From Actinacidiphila paucisporea (GTDB lineage: Bacteria > Actinomycetota > Actinomycetes > Streptomycetales > Streptomycetaceae), in contig NZ_FRBI01000018.1 of NCBI RefSeq assembly GCF_900142575.1, positions 89,640-153,639 on the forward strand: a stretch of DNA of 64,000 nucleotides, given 5' to 3'. This document shows positions 17,271 through 25,929 of the stretch, in pieces. Below the pieces are notes generated by a model. The model made no database searches, had not been told where the DNA came from, and saw only the letters and a list, made by a program, of their open reading frames with translations. Positions within the stretch are counted from its first letter, which is position 1. Every line of letters begins with the position of its first letter. Made by a program: the position numbers and the translations under genes.

Positions 17271-17918
17271 ATGACCTTCGCTCCCACCCCGATCCCCTCC
17301 CGGACGCAGTACGTCCTCGAAGCGATCAAGCACCGCATCCTCACCGGGCAGCTCAGCCCGGGACAGGCCCTGGTCGAGGCGGACCTGGCGGCACAGTTCG
17401 GGGTGTCCAAGACCCCGGTCCGCGAGGCGCTGAAGACGCTGGCCGGGACCGGGCTCGTGGTCATGAGCCAGTACAAGGGCGTGACCGTGCGGACGGTGGA
17501 CGCCGCGATGGCGCGCGAGGTCTACGACGTACGCCTGCTGCTCGAACCCGAGGCGCTGCGCAGGACCATCACCCGCGAGGCGTCGCTGGCCGAGGCGCAG
17601 GAGGCGCTGGTCAGGGCCGAGCAGGCGCAGGACCGGGCCGACCGGAGCCTCGCGAACCGGGACTTCCACCGCGCGCTCTACCTGCCGTGCGGCAACCCGC
17701 TGCTGGCCAGCATGCTCGACGAGGTCCGCGACCAGGCCGCGCTGGTCTCCACCGTCGCCTGGGCCGCCGACCCGTCGTGGGAGCGGGAGGCGCACGAGCA
17801 CCAGGAGATCCTGCGGGTCGCGCTGGCCGGGGACGCGCCGGAGGCCGGCCGGCTGCTGCACGCGCACATCGCGCACTTCGTCCGCCGCGCCTTCCCCGAC
17901 GACCAGGAGGGTCTGTGA
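17271..17918 (+). CDS. GntR-family regulator, FadR/FCD subfamily
   Basis: This 215-residue protein has an N-terminal winged helix (about 8-75, with LVEADLAAQFGVSKTPVREA as recognition region) and an all-helical C-terminal FCD ligand domain (about 85-205) with metal-site candidates in DVRLLLEPEA, FHRALY and HEHQEIL. FCD-type GntR proteins usually bind sugar acids or other carboxylates and derepress catabolic genes. It is the first gene of a nine-gene operon, and its stop overlaps the next start by 1 nt (TGATG). A sugar-acid inducer from pectin would fit the context. Confidence 0.87.
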   Translation: MTFAPTPIPSRTQYVLEAIKHRILTGQLSPGQALVEADLAAQFGVSKTPVREALKTLAGTGLVVMSQYKGVTVRTVDAAMAREVYDVRLLLEPEALRRTITREASLAEAQEALVRAEQAQDRADRSLANRDFHRALYLPCGNPLLASMLDEVRDQAALVSTVAWAADPSWEREAHEHQEILRVALAGDAPEAGRLLHAHIAHFVRRAFPDDQEGL

Positions 17919-18823
17919 TGGACCGGTCCGCGCTCACGGCCGCGCTCGCCGGCGTGGTGGCGATCCCGGTGATCCCCTTCGGCGCCGGCGGCGGCATCGA
18001 CAGGCCCGCCTACCGGCTGCTGCTGCGCCGGCTGCTGGACGGCGGCATCGGCACCGTCACCCCGAACGGGAACACCGGCGAGTTCTACGCCCTCACCCCG
18101 CAGGAGCGGCAGGTCGTCGTCCAGGACACCCTCGCCGAGACCGCGCACCGCGAGGCCACCGTGATCGTCGGCGTCGGCCACGACCTGCCGTCCGCGATCG
18201 GCGCGGCCGAGCACGCCCGCGACTGCGGCGCGCGGATGGTGATGGTGCACCAGCCCGTGCACCCGTACGTCTCGCAGGACGGCTGGGTGGCCTACCACCG
18301 CGCGATCGCCGAGGCCGTGCCCGAGCTGGGCGTGGTGCCCTACATCCGCAACCCGCTGCTCGACGGCAGCTGGATGGCGGACCTGGGGGAGGCCTGCCCC
18401 AACGTGATCGGCGTGAAGTACGCGGTGCCCGACGCCGCCCGCTTCGCCGCCTTCGCCCGCGACGCGGGCCTGGAGCGCTACGTGTGGCTCGCGGGCCTGG
18501 CCGAGCTGTACGCGCCCGCCTACTTCGCGGCCGGCGCGACCGGTTTCACCTCGGGACTGGCCAATGTGGCGCCCCGGATCTCGCTGGACATGCTCGCCGC
18601 GCTGCGGGCCGGCGACTACCCGGCCGCGATGAAGGTCTGGGAGCAGATCCGGGCGTTCGAGGACCTGCGGGCGGCACGGCAGTCCGCCGACAACGTGACG
18701 GTCGTCAAGGAGGCGCTGGCCGCCCTCGGCCTGTGCCGCCGCGAGGTGCGGCCGCCCAGCAGCGCGCTGCCCCCGGCCCGCCGGGCCGAGGTCGCCGCCG
18801 CGGTGGAGGGCTGGGGACTGTGA
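17918..18823 (+). CDS. DHDPS/N-acetylneuraminate lyase-family enzyme (sugar-acid aldolase or dehydratase)
   Basis: The 301-residue protein is a class I TIM-barrel enzyme with the Schiff-base lysine Lys167 in NVIGVKYAV and the family motif TPNGNTGEFYALTPQER near residue 50. Members of this family act on 2-keto-3-deoxy sugar acids as aldolases or dehydratases, or make dihydrodipicolinate. Linkage to an IlvD/Edd dehydratase, which makes 2-keto-3-deoxy acids, argues for a sugar-acid role rather than lysine synthesis. It overlaps the regulator by 1 nt and the next gene by 4 nt (GTGA), so translation is probably coupled. Confidence 0.87.
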   Translation: MDRSALTAALAGVVAIPVIPFGAGGGIDRPAYRLLLRRLLDGGIGTVTPNGNTGEFYALTPQERQVVVQDTLAETAHREATVIVGVGHDLPSAIGAAEHARDCGARMVMVHQPVHPYVSQDGWVAYHRAIAEAVPELGVVPYIRNPLLDGSWMADLGEACPNVIGVKYAVPDAARFAAFARDAGLERYVWLAGLAELYAPAYFAAGATGFTSGLANVAPRISLDMLAALRAGDYPAAMKVWEQIRAFEDLRAARQSADNVTVVKEALAALGLCRREVRPPSSALPPARRAEVAAAVEGWGL

Positions 18824-20553
18824 CCGGGGACGGAGCGGCCGGCCGGCCGCCGCTGCGCAGCAGCCGCTGGTACGAGGGAGAGGGCCTGCGGGCGTTCAGC
18901 CACCGGGCCAGGACCAGGCAGCTGGGCTACCTGGCCGAGGAGCACCTCGGCAAACCGGTGATCGCGGTGCTGAACACCTGGTCCGACATCAACCCCTGCC
19001 ACAGCCACCTGCGCGACCGCGCCCAGGCCGTCAAGCGCGGGGTGTGGCAGGCCGGCGGCTTCCCGCTGGAATTCCCGGTGGCCACCCTCTCCGAGACCTT
19101 CCAGAAGCCCACCCCGATGCTCTACCGCAACCTGCTGGCGATGGAGACCGAGGAGCTGCTGCGCTCCTACCCGGTGGACGGGGCGGTGCTGCTCGGCGGC
19201 TGCGACAAGACCACCCCGGCGCTGCTGATGGGCGCCGCGAGCGCCGACCTGCCCGCGCTGTTCGTCCCCGCGGGGCCGATGCTGCCAGGCCACTGGCGCG
19301 ACCGGGTGCTGGGCTCGGGCACCGACATGTGGAAGTACTGGGACGACAAGCGCGCCGGCCTGATCGGCGACTGCGAGATGGTCGAACTGGAGAGCGGTCT
19401 GGCCCGCTCCGCCGGCCACTGCATGACGATGGGCACCGCCTCCACGCTGACCGCCGCGGCCGAGGTGCTGGGCATGACGATGCCCTGCGCGTCCTCGATC
19501 CCCGCGGTCGACTCCGGCCACGAGCGGATGGCGGCGGCCGGCGGCGCGCGGATCGTGGATCTGGTGCTGTGCGACCTGAAGCCGTCCGCGATCCTCACCC
19601 GCGAGGCGTACGAGGACGCCGTCACCACCGTGCTGGCGCTGGGCGGCTCCACCAACGCCGTCATCCACCTGATCGCGATGGCCGGCCGCTCCGGAGTCCG
19701 CCTCACCCTGGACGACTTCGACCGGCTGGCCCGTACGGTCCCGGTGCTCGCCAACGTACGCCCCGGCGGCCGGTACCTGATGGAGGACTTCCACTTCGCC
19801 GGCGGCCTGCCGGGACTGCTGTCCCGGATCACCGGCCTGCTGCACCTGGACCGGCCCACCGTCGCGCACGCCAGCCTGCGCGACCAGCTCGCCGGCGCCG
19901 CCGTCCATGACGACGACGTCATCCGCGGCACCGAGCGGCCGCTCGCCGGCGAGGGCGGGATCGCCGTGCTCCGCGGCAACCTGTGCCCGGACGGCGCCGT
20001 CATCAAGCACATCGCCGCCGAGCCGCGGCTGCTCACCCACACCGGTCCGGCCGTCGTCTTCGACGACTACCGGACCCTGCAGGCCACCATCAACGACCCG
20101 GGCCTCGGCATCACCGCGGACAGCGTGCTGGTGCTGCGCAACTCGGGCCCGCTCGGCGGCCCCGGCATGCCCGAGTACGGCATGCTCCCGATCCCCGACC
20201 ACCTGCTCGAACTGGGGGTCCGTGACATGGTCAGGATCTCCGACGCCCGGATGAGCGGCACCAGTTACGGGGCCTGCGTCCTGCACGTCGCACCCGAGTC
20301 CTACGTCGGCGGCCCGCTTGCGCTGGTCCGCACCGGCGACCCGATCACCCTCGACGTGCCGGCCCGCACCCTGCGCCTGGACGTCCCCGACGCCGAACTC
20401 GACCGCCGCAGAGCCGGATTGCAGGCACCGCCGGCGCGTTACGGCCGCGGCTACGGCGCGCTCTACCAGGAACAGATCACCCAGGCCGACACCGGCTGCG
20501 ACTTCCGCTTCCTGGCCGCACCCGGCCACGTCCCGGAACCCTACGCGGGCTGA
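18820..20553 (+). CDS. IlvD/Edd-family dehydratase (sugar-acid dehydratase)
   Basis: The 577-residue protein carries the Fe-S cluster cysteines of the family in NPCHSHL, GGCDKTTPA and GHCMTMGTAST. It dehydrates 2,3-dihydroxy acids to 2-keto-3-deoxy acids. The family includes branched-chain IlvD, 6-phosphogluconate dehydratase and aldonate dehydratases. Within a pectin/sugar operon and next to a DHDPS-family enzyme, an aldonate such as L-arabinonate or galactonate is the more likely substrate, but this is inference. The GTG start at 18820 overlaps the previous stop. A 75-nt gap with AAGGAG leads to the transporter genes. Confidence 0.87.
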   Translation: MTGDGAAGRPPLRSSRWYEGEGLRAFSHRARTRQLGYLAEEHLGKPVIAVLNTWSDINPCHSHLRDRAQAVKRGVWQAGGFPLEFPVATLSETFQKPTPMLYRNLLAMETEELLRSYPVDGAVLLGGCDKTTPALLMGAASADLPALFVPAGPMLPGHWRDRVLGSGTDMWKYWDDKRAGLIGDCEMVELESGLARSAGHCMTMGTASTLTAAAEVLGMTMPCASSIPAVDSGHERMAAAGGARIVDLVLCDLKPSAILTREAYEDAVTTVLALGGSTNAVIHLIAMAGRSGVRLTLDDFDRLARTVPVLANVRPGGRYLMEDFHFAGGLPGLLSRITGLLHLDRPTVAHASLRDQLAGAAVHDDDVIRGTERPLAGEGGIAVLRGNLCPDGAVIKHIAAEPRLLTHTGPAVVFDDYRTLQATINDPGLGITADSVLVLRNSGPLGGPGMPEYGMLPIPDHLLELGVRDMVRISDARMSGTSYGACVLHVAPESYVGGPLALVRTGDPITLDVPARTLRLDVPDAELDRRRAGLQAPPARYGRGYGALYQEQITQADTGCDFRFLAAPGHVPEPYAG

Positions 20554-20628
20554 CCCGGGCCGCCCCACTCGTCCGTCCGGGCGACCGAGAACCCCCACAC
20601 GCCCTCCATAGCGAAGGAGCCCCCGGTC

Positions 20629-21546
20629 ATGGCCATCGCCGTGGCGAAGCACCCGGTCACGAACCGCAGGCGGCGCACCCGGCGCCTGCCGTATCTGCTG
20701 ATAGCCCCGGCAGCTCTGCTGATGCTCGCCTTCATCGCCTACCCGATGATCAGCGTCCTCTACTACAGCCTGCAGGACTACAACGTCACCAAGCCCTGGC
20801 GCAACGGCTTCGCGGGGATGTCCAACTTCACCAGGATCTTCACCGGCGACCCGCGGTTCTGGCACAGCCTCGACTTCAGCGTGCGGTGGGTCGTGGTGGA
20901 GATCGCGCTGCAACTCGTCATCGGCCTGGCCCTCGCGCTGCTGGTCAACCAGACCTTCGTCGGCCGCGGGCTGTCCCGCGCCCTGGTCTTCTCCCCGTGG
21001 GCGGTCTCCGGCGTGCTGACCACCACCATCTGGATGCTGCTCTACAACCCCTCGACGGGCATGAGCCGCTACCTGGCGGACGCCGGCATCGGCTCCTACG
21101 GCCACTCGGTGCTGTCCGACCCGCACACCGTCTTCTGGGCGGCGGTGCTCGCCGAACTGTGGCGCGGCGTCCCCTTCTTCGCGATCCTGCTGCTCGCCGA
21201 CCTCCAGTCGATCCCCGGCGAGCTGTACGAGGCCGCGTCCGTCGACGGCGCGAGCCGGCTGCGGCAGCTGTTCCACATCACCCTGCCGCATCTGAAGGAC
21301 GCGATCGTGCTGTCCACCCTGCTGCGGGCGGTCTGGGAGTTCAACAACGTCGACCTGCTCTACACGCTGACGGGCGGCGGCCCCGCGGGCCAGACCACCA
21401 CGCTGCCGCTCTACGTCGCCAACACCGGCCTGGACGGGCACGACTTCGGCTACGCCTCGGCCCTGACCACCGTCGCCTTCGTGATCCTGCTGTTCTTCTC
21501 CGTCCTCTACCTGCGCCTGAGCAAATTCGGAGGCGACCGCACATGA
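20629..21546 (+). CDS. ABC sugar transporter permease 1 (MalF/UgpA type)
   Basis: The 305-residue inner-membrane protein has six predicted helices, a basic N-terminal cytoplasmic tail (NRRRRTRR) and the EAA loop YEAASVDGASRLRQLFHITLPHL that contacts the ATPase. It belongs to the carbohydrate uptake CUT1 family for oligosaccharides. It works with the permease and binding protein encoded downstream; no ATPase gene is in the operon, so a shared MsiK-type ATPase, as is usual in Streptomyces, is inferred. GAAGGAG precedes the ATG, and the stop overlaps the next start by 4 nt (ATGA). Confidence 0.9.
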   Translation: MAIAVAKHPVTNRRRRTRRLPYLLIAPAALLMLAFIAYPMISVLYYSLQDYNVTKPWRNGFAGMSNFTRIFTGDPRFWHSLDFSVRWVVVEIALQLVIGLALALLVNQTFVGRGLSRALVFSPWAVSGVLTTTIWMLLYNPSTGMSRYLADAGIGSYGHSVLSDPHTVFWAAVLAELWRGVPFFAILLLADLQSIPGELYEAASVDGASRLRQLFHITLPHLKDAIVLSTLLRAVWEFNNVDLLYTLTGGGPAGQTTTLPLYVANTGLDGHDFGYASALTTVAFVILLFFSVLYLRLSKFGGDRT

Positions 21547-22442
21547 CCGCCGCACTCGTCGAGGAGGGCGCCCTCGTACCGTCCGCCGCCGTCCCCCGCT
21601 CCGGCCGGAGCGGGCGCCGCGGGCGCGGGCCCACCGACGGCCCGCCGCACTGGCAGATCTACCTGCCGCTGGGCCTGTACCTGCTGTTCACCCTGGTCCC
21701 CTTCTACTGGATGCTGCTGTTCGCGGTACGCCCCGACGGCTCCACGTCGCTGCTGCCGTGGCCGGCCACCGGCGCGCACTTCGACAAGGTCTGGAACGAC
21801 CGGTCGTTCGGGATCTTCTTCCAGAACAGCATGCTGGTCGGCGTCGCCACCCTGGTCCTCACCACCGTGGTCGCCCTCAGCGGCGGATACGCGCTGGCCC
21901 GCTTCCGCTTCAAGGGCAGGACCGCCTTCCTGATCGCCCTGCTGTGCTCGCAGTTCGTCCCCGGCGCGCTGATGCTCGTCCCGCTCTTCCAGATCTTCCG
22001 CCACCTGCAGCTGATCAACTCGCTGTGGAGCGTGGTCATCTCGGAGACCGTCTTCCAGCTGCCGCTGTCCGTCATCCTGCTCAGCGGCTTCATCCGGGGG
22101 ATACCCGAGGCGCTGGAGGAGGCCGCCTGGGTCGACGGCTGCACCCGGCTGCGGGCCTTCTTCGCCGTCGTGCTGCCGATGCTGCGGCCCGGCCTGGTCG
22201 CCGTGGGCTCCTTCGCCTTCGTGCACAGCTGGAACCACTTCCTTTTCGCGCTGATGTTCCTCAGCGAGCAGGACAAGCAGACGATCCCGGTCGGCCTGAA
22301 CACCCTGATCGGCGCCGACAGCGTCGACCTGGGCGCGCTGGCCGCGGGCGGCGTCATCGCGGCGGTGCCCGTGGTGATCGTCTTCGCCTTCATCCAGAAG
22401 TGGCTCATCACCGGTTTCAGCGCCGGCGCGGTGAAGGGGTGA
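21543..22442 (+). CDS. ABC sugar transporter permease 2 (MalG/UgpE type)
   Basis: The 299-residue membrane protein pairs with permease 1. It has a 40-residue polar N-terminal tail, six helices and the EAA loop LEEAAWVDGCTRLRAFFAVVLP. The C-terminus ends QKWLITGFSAGAVKG, the characteristic end of CUT1 second permeases. The ATG at 21543 overlaps the previous stop (ATGA). The next gene begins 6 nt after its stop, so transporter and enzyme genes are made from one message. Confidence 0.9.
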   Translation: MTAALVEEGALVPSAAVPRSGRSGRRGRGPTDGPPHWQIYLPLGLYLLFTLVPFYWMLLFAVRPDGSTSLLPWPATGAHFDKVWNDRSFGIFFQNSMLVGVATLVLTTVVALSGGYALARFRFKGRTAFLIALLCSQFVPGALMLVPLFQIFRHLQLINSLWSVVISETVFQLPLSVILLSGFIRGIPEALEEAAWVDGCTRLRAFFAVVLPMLRPGLVAVGSFAFVHSWNHFLFALMFLSEQDKQTIPVGLNTLIGADSVDLGALAAGGVIAAVPVVIVFAFIQKWLITGFSAGAVKG

Positions 22443-22447
22443 GCGGC

Positions 22448-23629
22448 ATGAGCGGCGCCCCCGCGGCCGGCCGCGAACCGGTGCGTGTCGTCCTGGCCGG
22501 CGGGCGCGGACACGGCCACTGGCACCTGGACAACCTGCGCCGTCTCGCCGCCCGCGGCATCGTCCGGCTGGCCGGGGTGTGCGACGTCCAGCCGCTGGAG
22601 GCCGCCGCGCTGACCCGGCTCGGCCGGCCCGAGCAGGGCGCCGACCTCGGCGAGCTGATTGAGCGGACCGGCGCCGGCGTGGTGGTCGTCTGCACCCCGA
22701 TCCACACCCACACCGACCTGGCGCTGACCGCCGCGTCACGCGGCGCCGACGTCCTGCTGGAGAAGCCGCCCGCCCCCTCGCTGGCCGAATACCGGCGGCT
22801 CGCCGCCGGGTTGGCCGGCACCGGCCGGGCCTGCCAGATCGGCTTCCAGTCGCTCGGCTCGCACGCGGTCACCGCGGTGCGCGCGCTCATCGAGGACGGC
22901 GCCGTCGGCGAGCTGCGCGGTATCGGCGCGGCCGGCAACTGGGTGCGCGAGGAGCACTACTTCACCCGCGCCGCCTGGTCCGGGCGGCGCCGCCTCGCCG
23001 GCCGTGACGTGGTCGACGGCGTGCTGACCAACCCGCTCGCGCACGCGGTCGCCACCGCCCTGCGGCTGGACGGCAGCAGCCGCGAGCAGGACGTCGACTC
23101 GATCCGCACCGAGCTCTTCCGCGCCCACGACATCGAGTCCGACGACACCTCATGCGTCCGCGTCCGCACCGCACGCGGCACCCGGATCGTGGTGGCCGCC
23201 ACCTTGTGCGCGGCGGCGGCGGCGGAACCCTACGTCGTGGTGCACGGCAGCAGGGGGCGGATCACGCTGTGGTACAAGCAGGACCGGGTGCTGCTCCAGC
23301 GGGCCGGGCACGGCCCCGAGGAGCGCGTCCACTGCCGCACCGACCTGCTGGAGAACCTGCTCGCGCACCGCGCCGGCGGCGCCGGCCTGCTGGTGCCGCC
23401 GCAGGAGACCGGCGCCTTGATGCGGGTCGTCGAGGCGGTACGCACCGCGGGAGACCCCCGGCCGGTCCCCGGGTCCCTTTGGCACACCGTTGCGGGGGAG
23501 CGCTCCCACCGCCGGGTGGTGGACGGCGTGGACGGCCTGGTCGACGCCGCGGCCGAGCGCCTGGCGACGTTCGCCGAACTGGGCGCCCCCTGGGCCGGTG
23601 CCGCACGGCGGAAGGCGGCACACCGGTGA
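22448..23629 (+). CDS. Gfo/Idh/MocA-family oxidoreductase
   Basis: The 393-residue enzyme has an N-terminal NAD(P)-binding Rossmann domain (GGRGHGHWHLDNL is an unusual form of the dinucleotide loop) and the hallmark EKP (VLLEKPPAPS) near residue 100, followed by a C-terminal substrate domain. Family members oxidise sugars, inositols or cleave glycosides by an NAD-dependent route. With the IlvD/Edd and DHDPS-type enzymes upstream it could form an oxidative sugar-acid pathway. The ATG at 22448 has GAAGGGG 8 nt upstream; a GTG at 22439 overlapping the previous stop is the alternative. A LacI-type palindrome lies inside its 3' end. Confidence 0.85.
   Translation: MSGAPAAGREPVRVVLAGGRGHGHWHLDNLRRLAARGIVRLAGVCDVQPLEAAALTRLGRPEQGADLGELIERTGAGVVVVCTPIHTHTDLALTAASRGADVLLEKPPAPSLAEYRRLAAGLAGTGRACQIGFQSLGSHAVTAVRALIEDGAVGELRGIGAAGNWVREEHYFTRAAWSGRRRLAGRDVVDGVLTNPLAHAVATALRLDGSSREQDVDSIRTELFRAHDIESDDTSCVRVRTARGTRIVVAATLCAAAAAEPYVVVHGSRGRITLWYKQDRVLLQRAGHGPEERVHCRTDLLENLLAHRAGGAGLLVPPQETGALMRVVEAVRTAGDPRPVPGSLWHTVAGERSHRRVVDGVDGLVDAAAERLATFAELGAPWAGAARRKAAHR
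23495..23508. promoter_or_regulatory. Intragenic CebR-like palindrome
   Basis: GGGGAGCGCTCCCA matches the CebR operator at 13 of 14 positions and contains the perfect 12-bp palindrome GGGAGCGCTCCC. It lies inside the Gfo/Idh gene, 118 bp before the PmoA-like gene. It may be a roadblock or internal operator, or a chance coding match. Confidence 0.5.
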
Positions 23630-24444
23630 CCGCCGGCCTGCCGCTGCGCTGCGGCGACCGGACGGTGGCCACGTACGTCCACCGGCCCGACGTGCGGGGG
23701 CGGTTGTCGCCGCGCCCGTATCTGCACCCCGTGACCACCCTGGGCGGCGCCACCGTCACCGAGCTGATGCCCGCCGACCACCTCCACCACCTCGGCGCGG
23801 GCATCGCGGTGCCCGACGTGGCCGGGCGGAACTTCTGGGGCGGCCGCACCTACGTGCGCGACCAGGGGCCGACCGAACTGGACAACCACGGCGAGCAGCG
23901 CCACCTGCGCTGGGCCCGGCGGGACGACGACGGCTTCGCCGAGGAGCTGTCCTGGACCGCGGGCGGCGACCAGCTGCTGCACGAGCAACGCACCGTCCGC
24001 ACCCGCCGGCTGTCGCCCACCGCGTGGGAGCTGGACCTCGCCTTCACGCTGACCAACACCACCGCGGAGCCGCTGCGTATCGGCAGCCCCGCCACCAACG
24101 GCCGCCCCGGCGCCGGATACGGCGGCTTCTTCTGGCGGGCGCCGCGTACCGGCACGCCACCGCTGGTCTTCACGCCGGACGCCGCGGGCGAGGACGCCGT
24201 GCACGGCCGCCGGGCCGACTGGCTCGCGCTGGCCGGCGAGCGGTGGACGCTCGTGCTGCGCGCGACCGACCCCTGGTTCGTCAGGACCCGCGAATACCCC
24301 GGCGTCGGGCCCGCACTCGCCTGGCGCACCCCGCTGACCGTACCCGCGGGCGGCACGCTCACCCGGCGGGTCGTCACCGCCGTAGCCGACGGCCGGCTCG
24401 CGCCCGACGAGGCCGCCGCGCTCGCCGCCCGCACCATCCGATGA
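23626..24444 (+). CDS. PmoA-like (DUF6807) protein
   Basis: The 272-residue cytoplasmic protein matches the family named PmoA for historical reasons; it has no known link to methane oxidation. Visible features are HPVTTLGGATVTELMPADHLHHLG, with a His-rich turn, then FWGGRTYV and the late ATDPWFVR. The fold is beta-rich, like aldose-epimerase-type sandwiches. It is frequently found beside Gfo/Idh oxidoreductases in sugar operons, as here, where the GTG start overlaps the oxidoreductase stop by 4 nt. Its biochemical function is unknown; His residues in DHLHHL may bind metal or substrate. Confidence 0.8.
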   Translation: MTAGLPLRCGDRTVATYVHRPDVRGRLSPRPYLHPVTTLGGATVTELMPADHLHHLGAGIAVPDVAGRNFWGGRTYVRDQGPTELDNHGEQRHLRWARRDDDGFAEELSWTAGGDQLLHEQRTVRTRRLSPTAWELDLAFTLTNTTAEPLRIGSPATNGRPGAGYGGFFWRAPRTGTPPLVFTPDAAGEDAVHGRRADWLALAGERWTLVLRATDPWFVRTREYPGVGPALAWRTPLTVPAGGTLTRRVVTAVADGRLAPDEAAALAARTIR

Positions 24445-24467
24445 TCCCGACAACCGAAAGAGCCGCC

Positions 24468-25811
24468 ATGCCACGACCGCAGCACAGACCGCGCACAGCC
24501 CGGCCGGCCGCCGGCGTCGCCCTCGCCGCAGCACTCGCCCTGACCGCCACCGCCTGCGGTGACTCCGGCAGCGGCAAGTCCGGCGGCGAGGGCAGCGGCA
24601 AGGGGAAGATCGTCTTCTGGGACAACAACGGCGGTGTGCGCACCGACGCCTGGAAGCAGATCATCGCCGCGTTCGAGAAGAAGTACCCCGACATCCAGGT
24701 CGAGTACGTCGGCATCCCGATCGCCGACGTGCAGAAGAAGTACGACACCGCCATCGCCGGCGGCGGACTGCCCGACGTCGGCGGCGTCGGCACGGCGTAC
24801 CTGGCCAACATGGTCGCGCAGAACGCGCTGGAGCCGCTGTCCGACCGGATCGGCAAGAGCGGCCTGAAGGGCAGGCTCGTCACCGGCATGGTCACCGGCG
24901 TCCAGGCGGCCGGCGGCCGGGGCAAGGAGATGTACGAACTCCCCACCTCCGCCAACCAGGGCACCCTCTGGTACCGCACCGACCTCTTCGGCGCCGCGGG
25001 ACTCCAGCCGCCCACCACCTGGTCGGCCTTCTACCAGGCGGCGTCCACCCTCACCGACGCCTCGAAGAACAAGTTCGGCTTCACCATCCGCGGCGGCAAG
25101 GGGTCGATCGCCCAGGCCCTGGAGATGATGTACGCCCAGTCCGGCATCGACGACTTCTGGAACGGCGACAAGACCACCGTCAACGACCCCAGGAACGTGG
25201 CGGCGCTGGAGAAATACGTCGGCCTGTACAAGAAGTCGACCCCCGAGGCCGACCTGAACAACGACTTCGTCAACATGGTCGCCGAGTTCGACCACGGCGA
25301 CGTCGGCATGCTCCAGCACAACCTCGGCTCGTACAACGACCACGTCAAGGCCTTCGGCAAGGACAAGGTCGACGGCATACCGCTGCCGCCCTCGCAGGAC
25401 GGCGGGGTGCGGACCATCGTCTCCAACCCGGTCGACGGCCTGGGGCTGTTCAAGTCCGGCAAGAACAAGGCCGCCGCCTGGAAGTTCATCGAGTTCGCCG
25501 CCTCCGAACCGATGAACAGCCTGTGGAGCCAGGCCGCGGGCGCCGTCCCCGCCAACACCGGTGCGGAGCAGGAGCAGTGGATCAACGACGCCAGGCCCAC
25601 CAAGGCGGCGATGGAGTCGCTGAACGACCCCAAGACCAAGATCGTGCAGTTCCCGTACTACCTGCCGGACTGGAACACCATCACCAAGGCCGACACGGAG
25701 CCCGACTTCCAGAAGGTCCTGCTCGGCAAGATGACCGCCAAGGACTTCGCGGACGAACTCGCCGGCAAGCTCAACGACGCCCAGGCGGACTTCGCCGGGC
25801 ACGCCAAGTGA
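24468..25811 (+). CDS. ABC sugar-binding lipoprotein (CUT1 family)
   Basis: The 447-residue extracellular protein has a lipoprotein signal peptide (RPRTARP, hydrophobic core, LTATAC with the lipidated Cys), a Ser/Gly linker and the extracellular solute-binding fold type 1 starting at GKIVFWDNNGG. It captures an oligosaccharide for the two permeases encoded upstream. The combination with pectate lyase suggests pectin or arabinan fragments as ligands. The ATG at 24468 follows a 23-nt gap with a GAAAGAG binding site. A C-rich repeat separates it from the lyase gene. Confidence 0.9.
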   Translation: MPRPQHRPRTARPAAGVALAAALALTATACGDSGSGKSGGEGSGKGKIVFWDNNGGVRTDAWKQIIAAFEKKYPDIQVEYVGIPIADVQKKYDTAIAGGGLPDVGGVGTAYLANMVAQNALEPLSDRIGKSGLKGRLVTGMVTGVQAAGGRGKEMYELPTSANQGTLWYRTDLFGAAGLQPPTTWSAFYQAASTLTDASKNKFGFTIRGGKGSIAQALEMMYAQSGIDDFWNGDKTTVNDPRNVAALEKYVGLYKKSTPEADLNNDFVNMVAEFDHGDVGMLQHNLGSYNDHVKAFGKDKVDGIPLPPSQDGGVRTIVSNPVDGLGLFKSGKNKAAAWKFIEFAASEPMNSLWSQAAGAVPANTGAEQEQWINDARPTKAAMESLNDPKTKIVQFPYYLPDWNTITKADTEPDFQKVLLGKMTAKDFADELAGKLNDAQADFAGHAK

Positions 25812-25890
25812 GCCCCGCGGCGGTGGCCGGCCCGCTGAGCGCCGGCTACCGCCGCGGCCACCGCCCCCACCGTCTCCTGCACGCCGTCAT

Positions 25891-25917
25891 CCCCCACCCC
25901 CCACCCCCCACCCCCCA
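25891..25917. repeat. CCCCCCA heptamer repeat, possible G-quadruplex/i-motif
   Basis: About four copies of the 7-bp unit CCCCCCA lie in tandem between the binding-protein and pectate lyase genes, ending 3 nt before the GGGAG binding site. The complementary strand has four runs of five to six G separated by single T, a textbook G-quadruplex motif on the template strand. Confidence 0.7.
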
Positions 25918-25929
25918 CCGGGAGCCGCA

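Noticed and set aside
17918..18823. Lysine-pathway dihydrodipicolinate synthase.
   Set aside because: The gene is coupled to a GntR regulator and an IlvD/Edd dehydratase in a sugar operon, so a sugar-acid role is more likely.
23626..24444. Methane monooxygenase subunit.
   Set aside because: The family label PmoA is historical. The protein is soluble, has no membrane helices, and no other methane genes are present.
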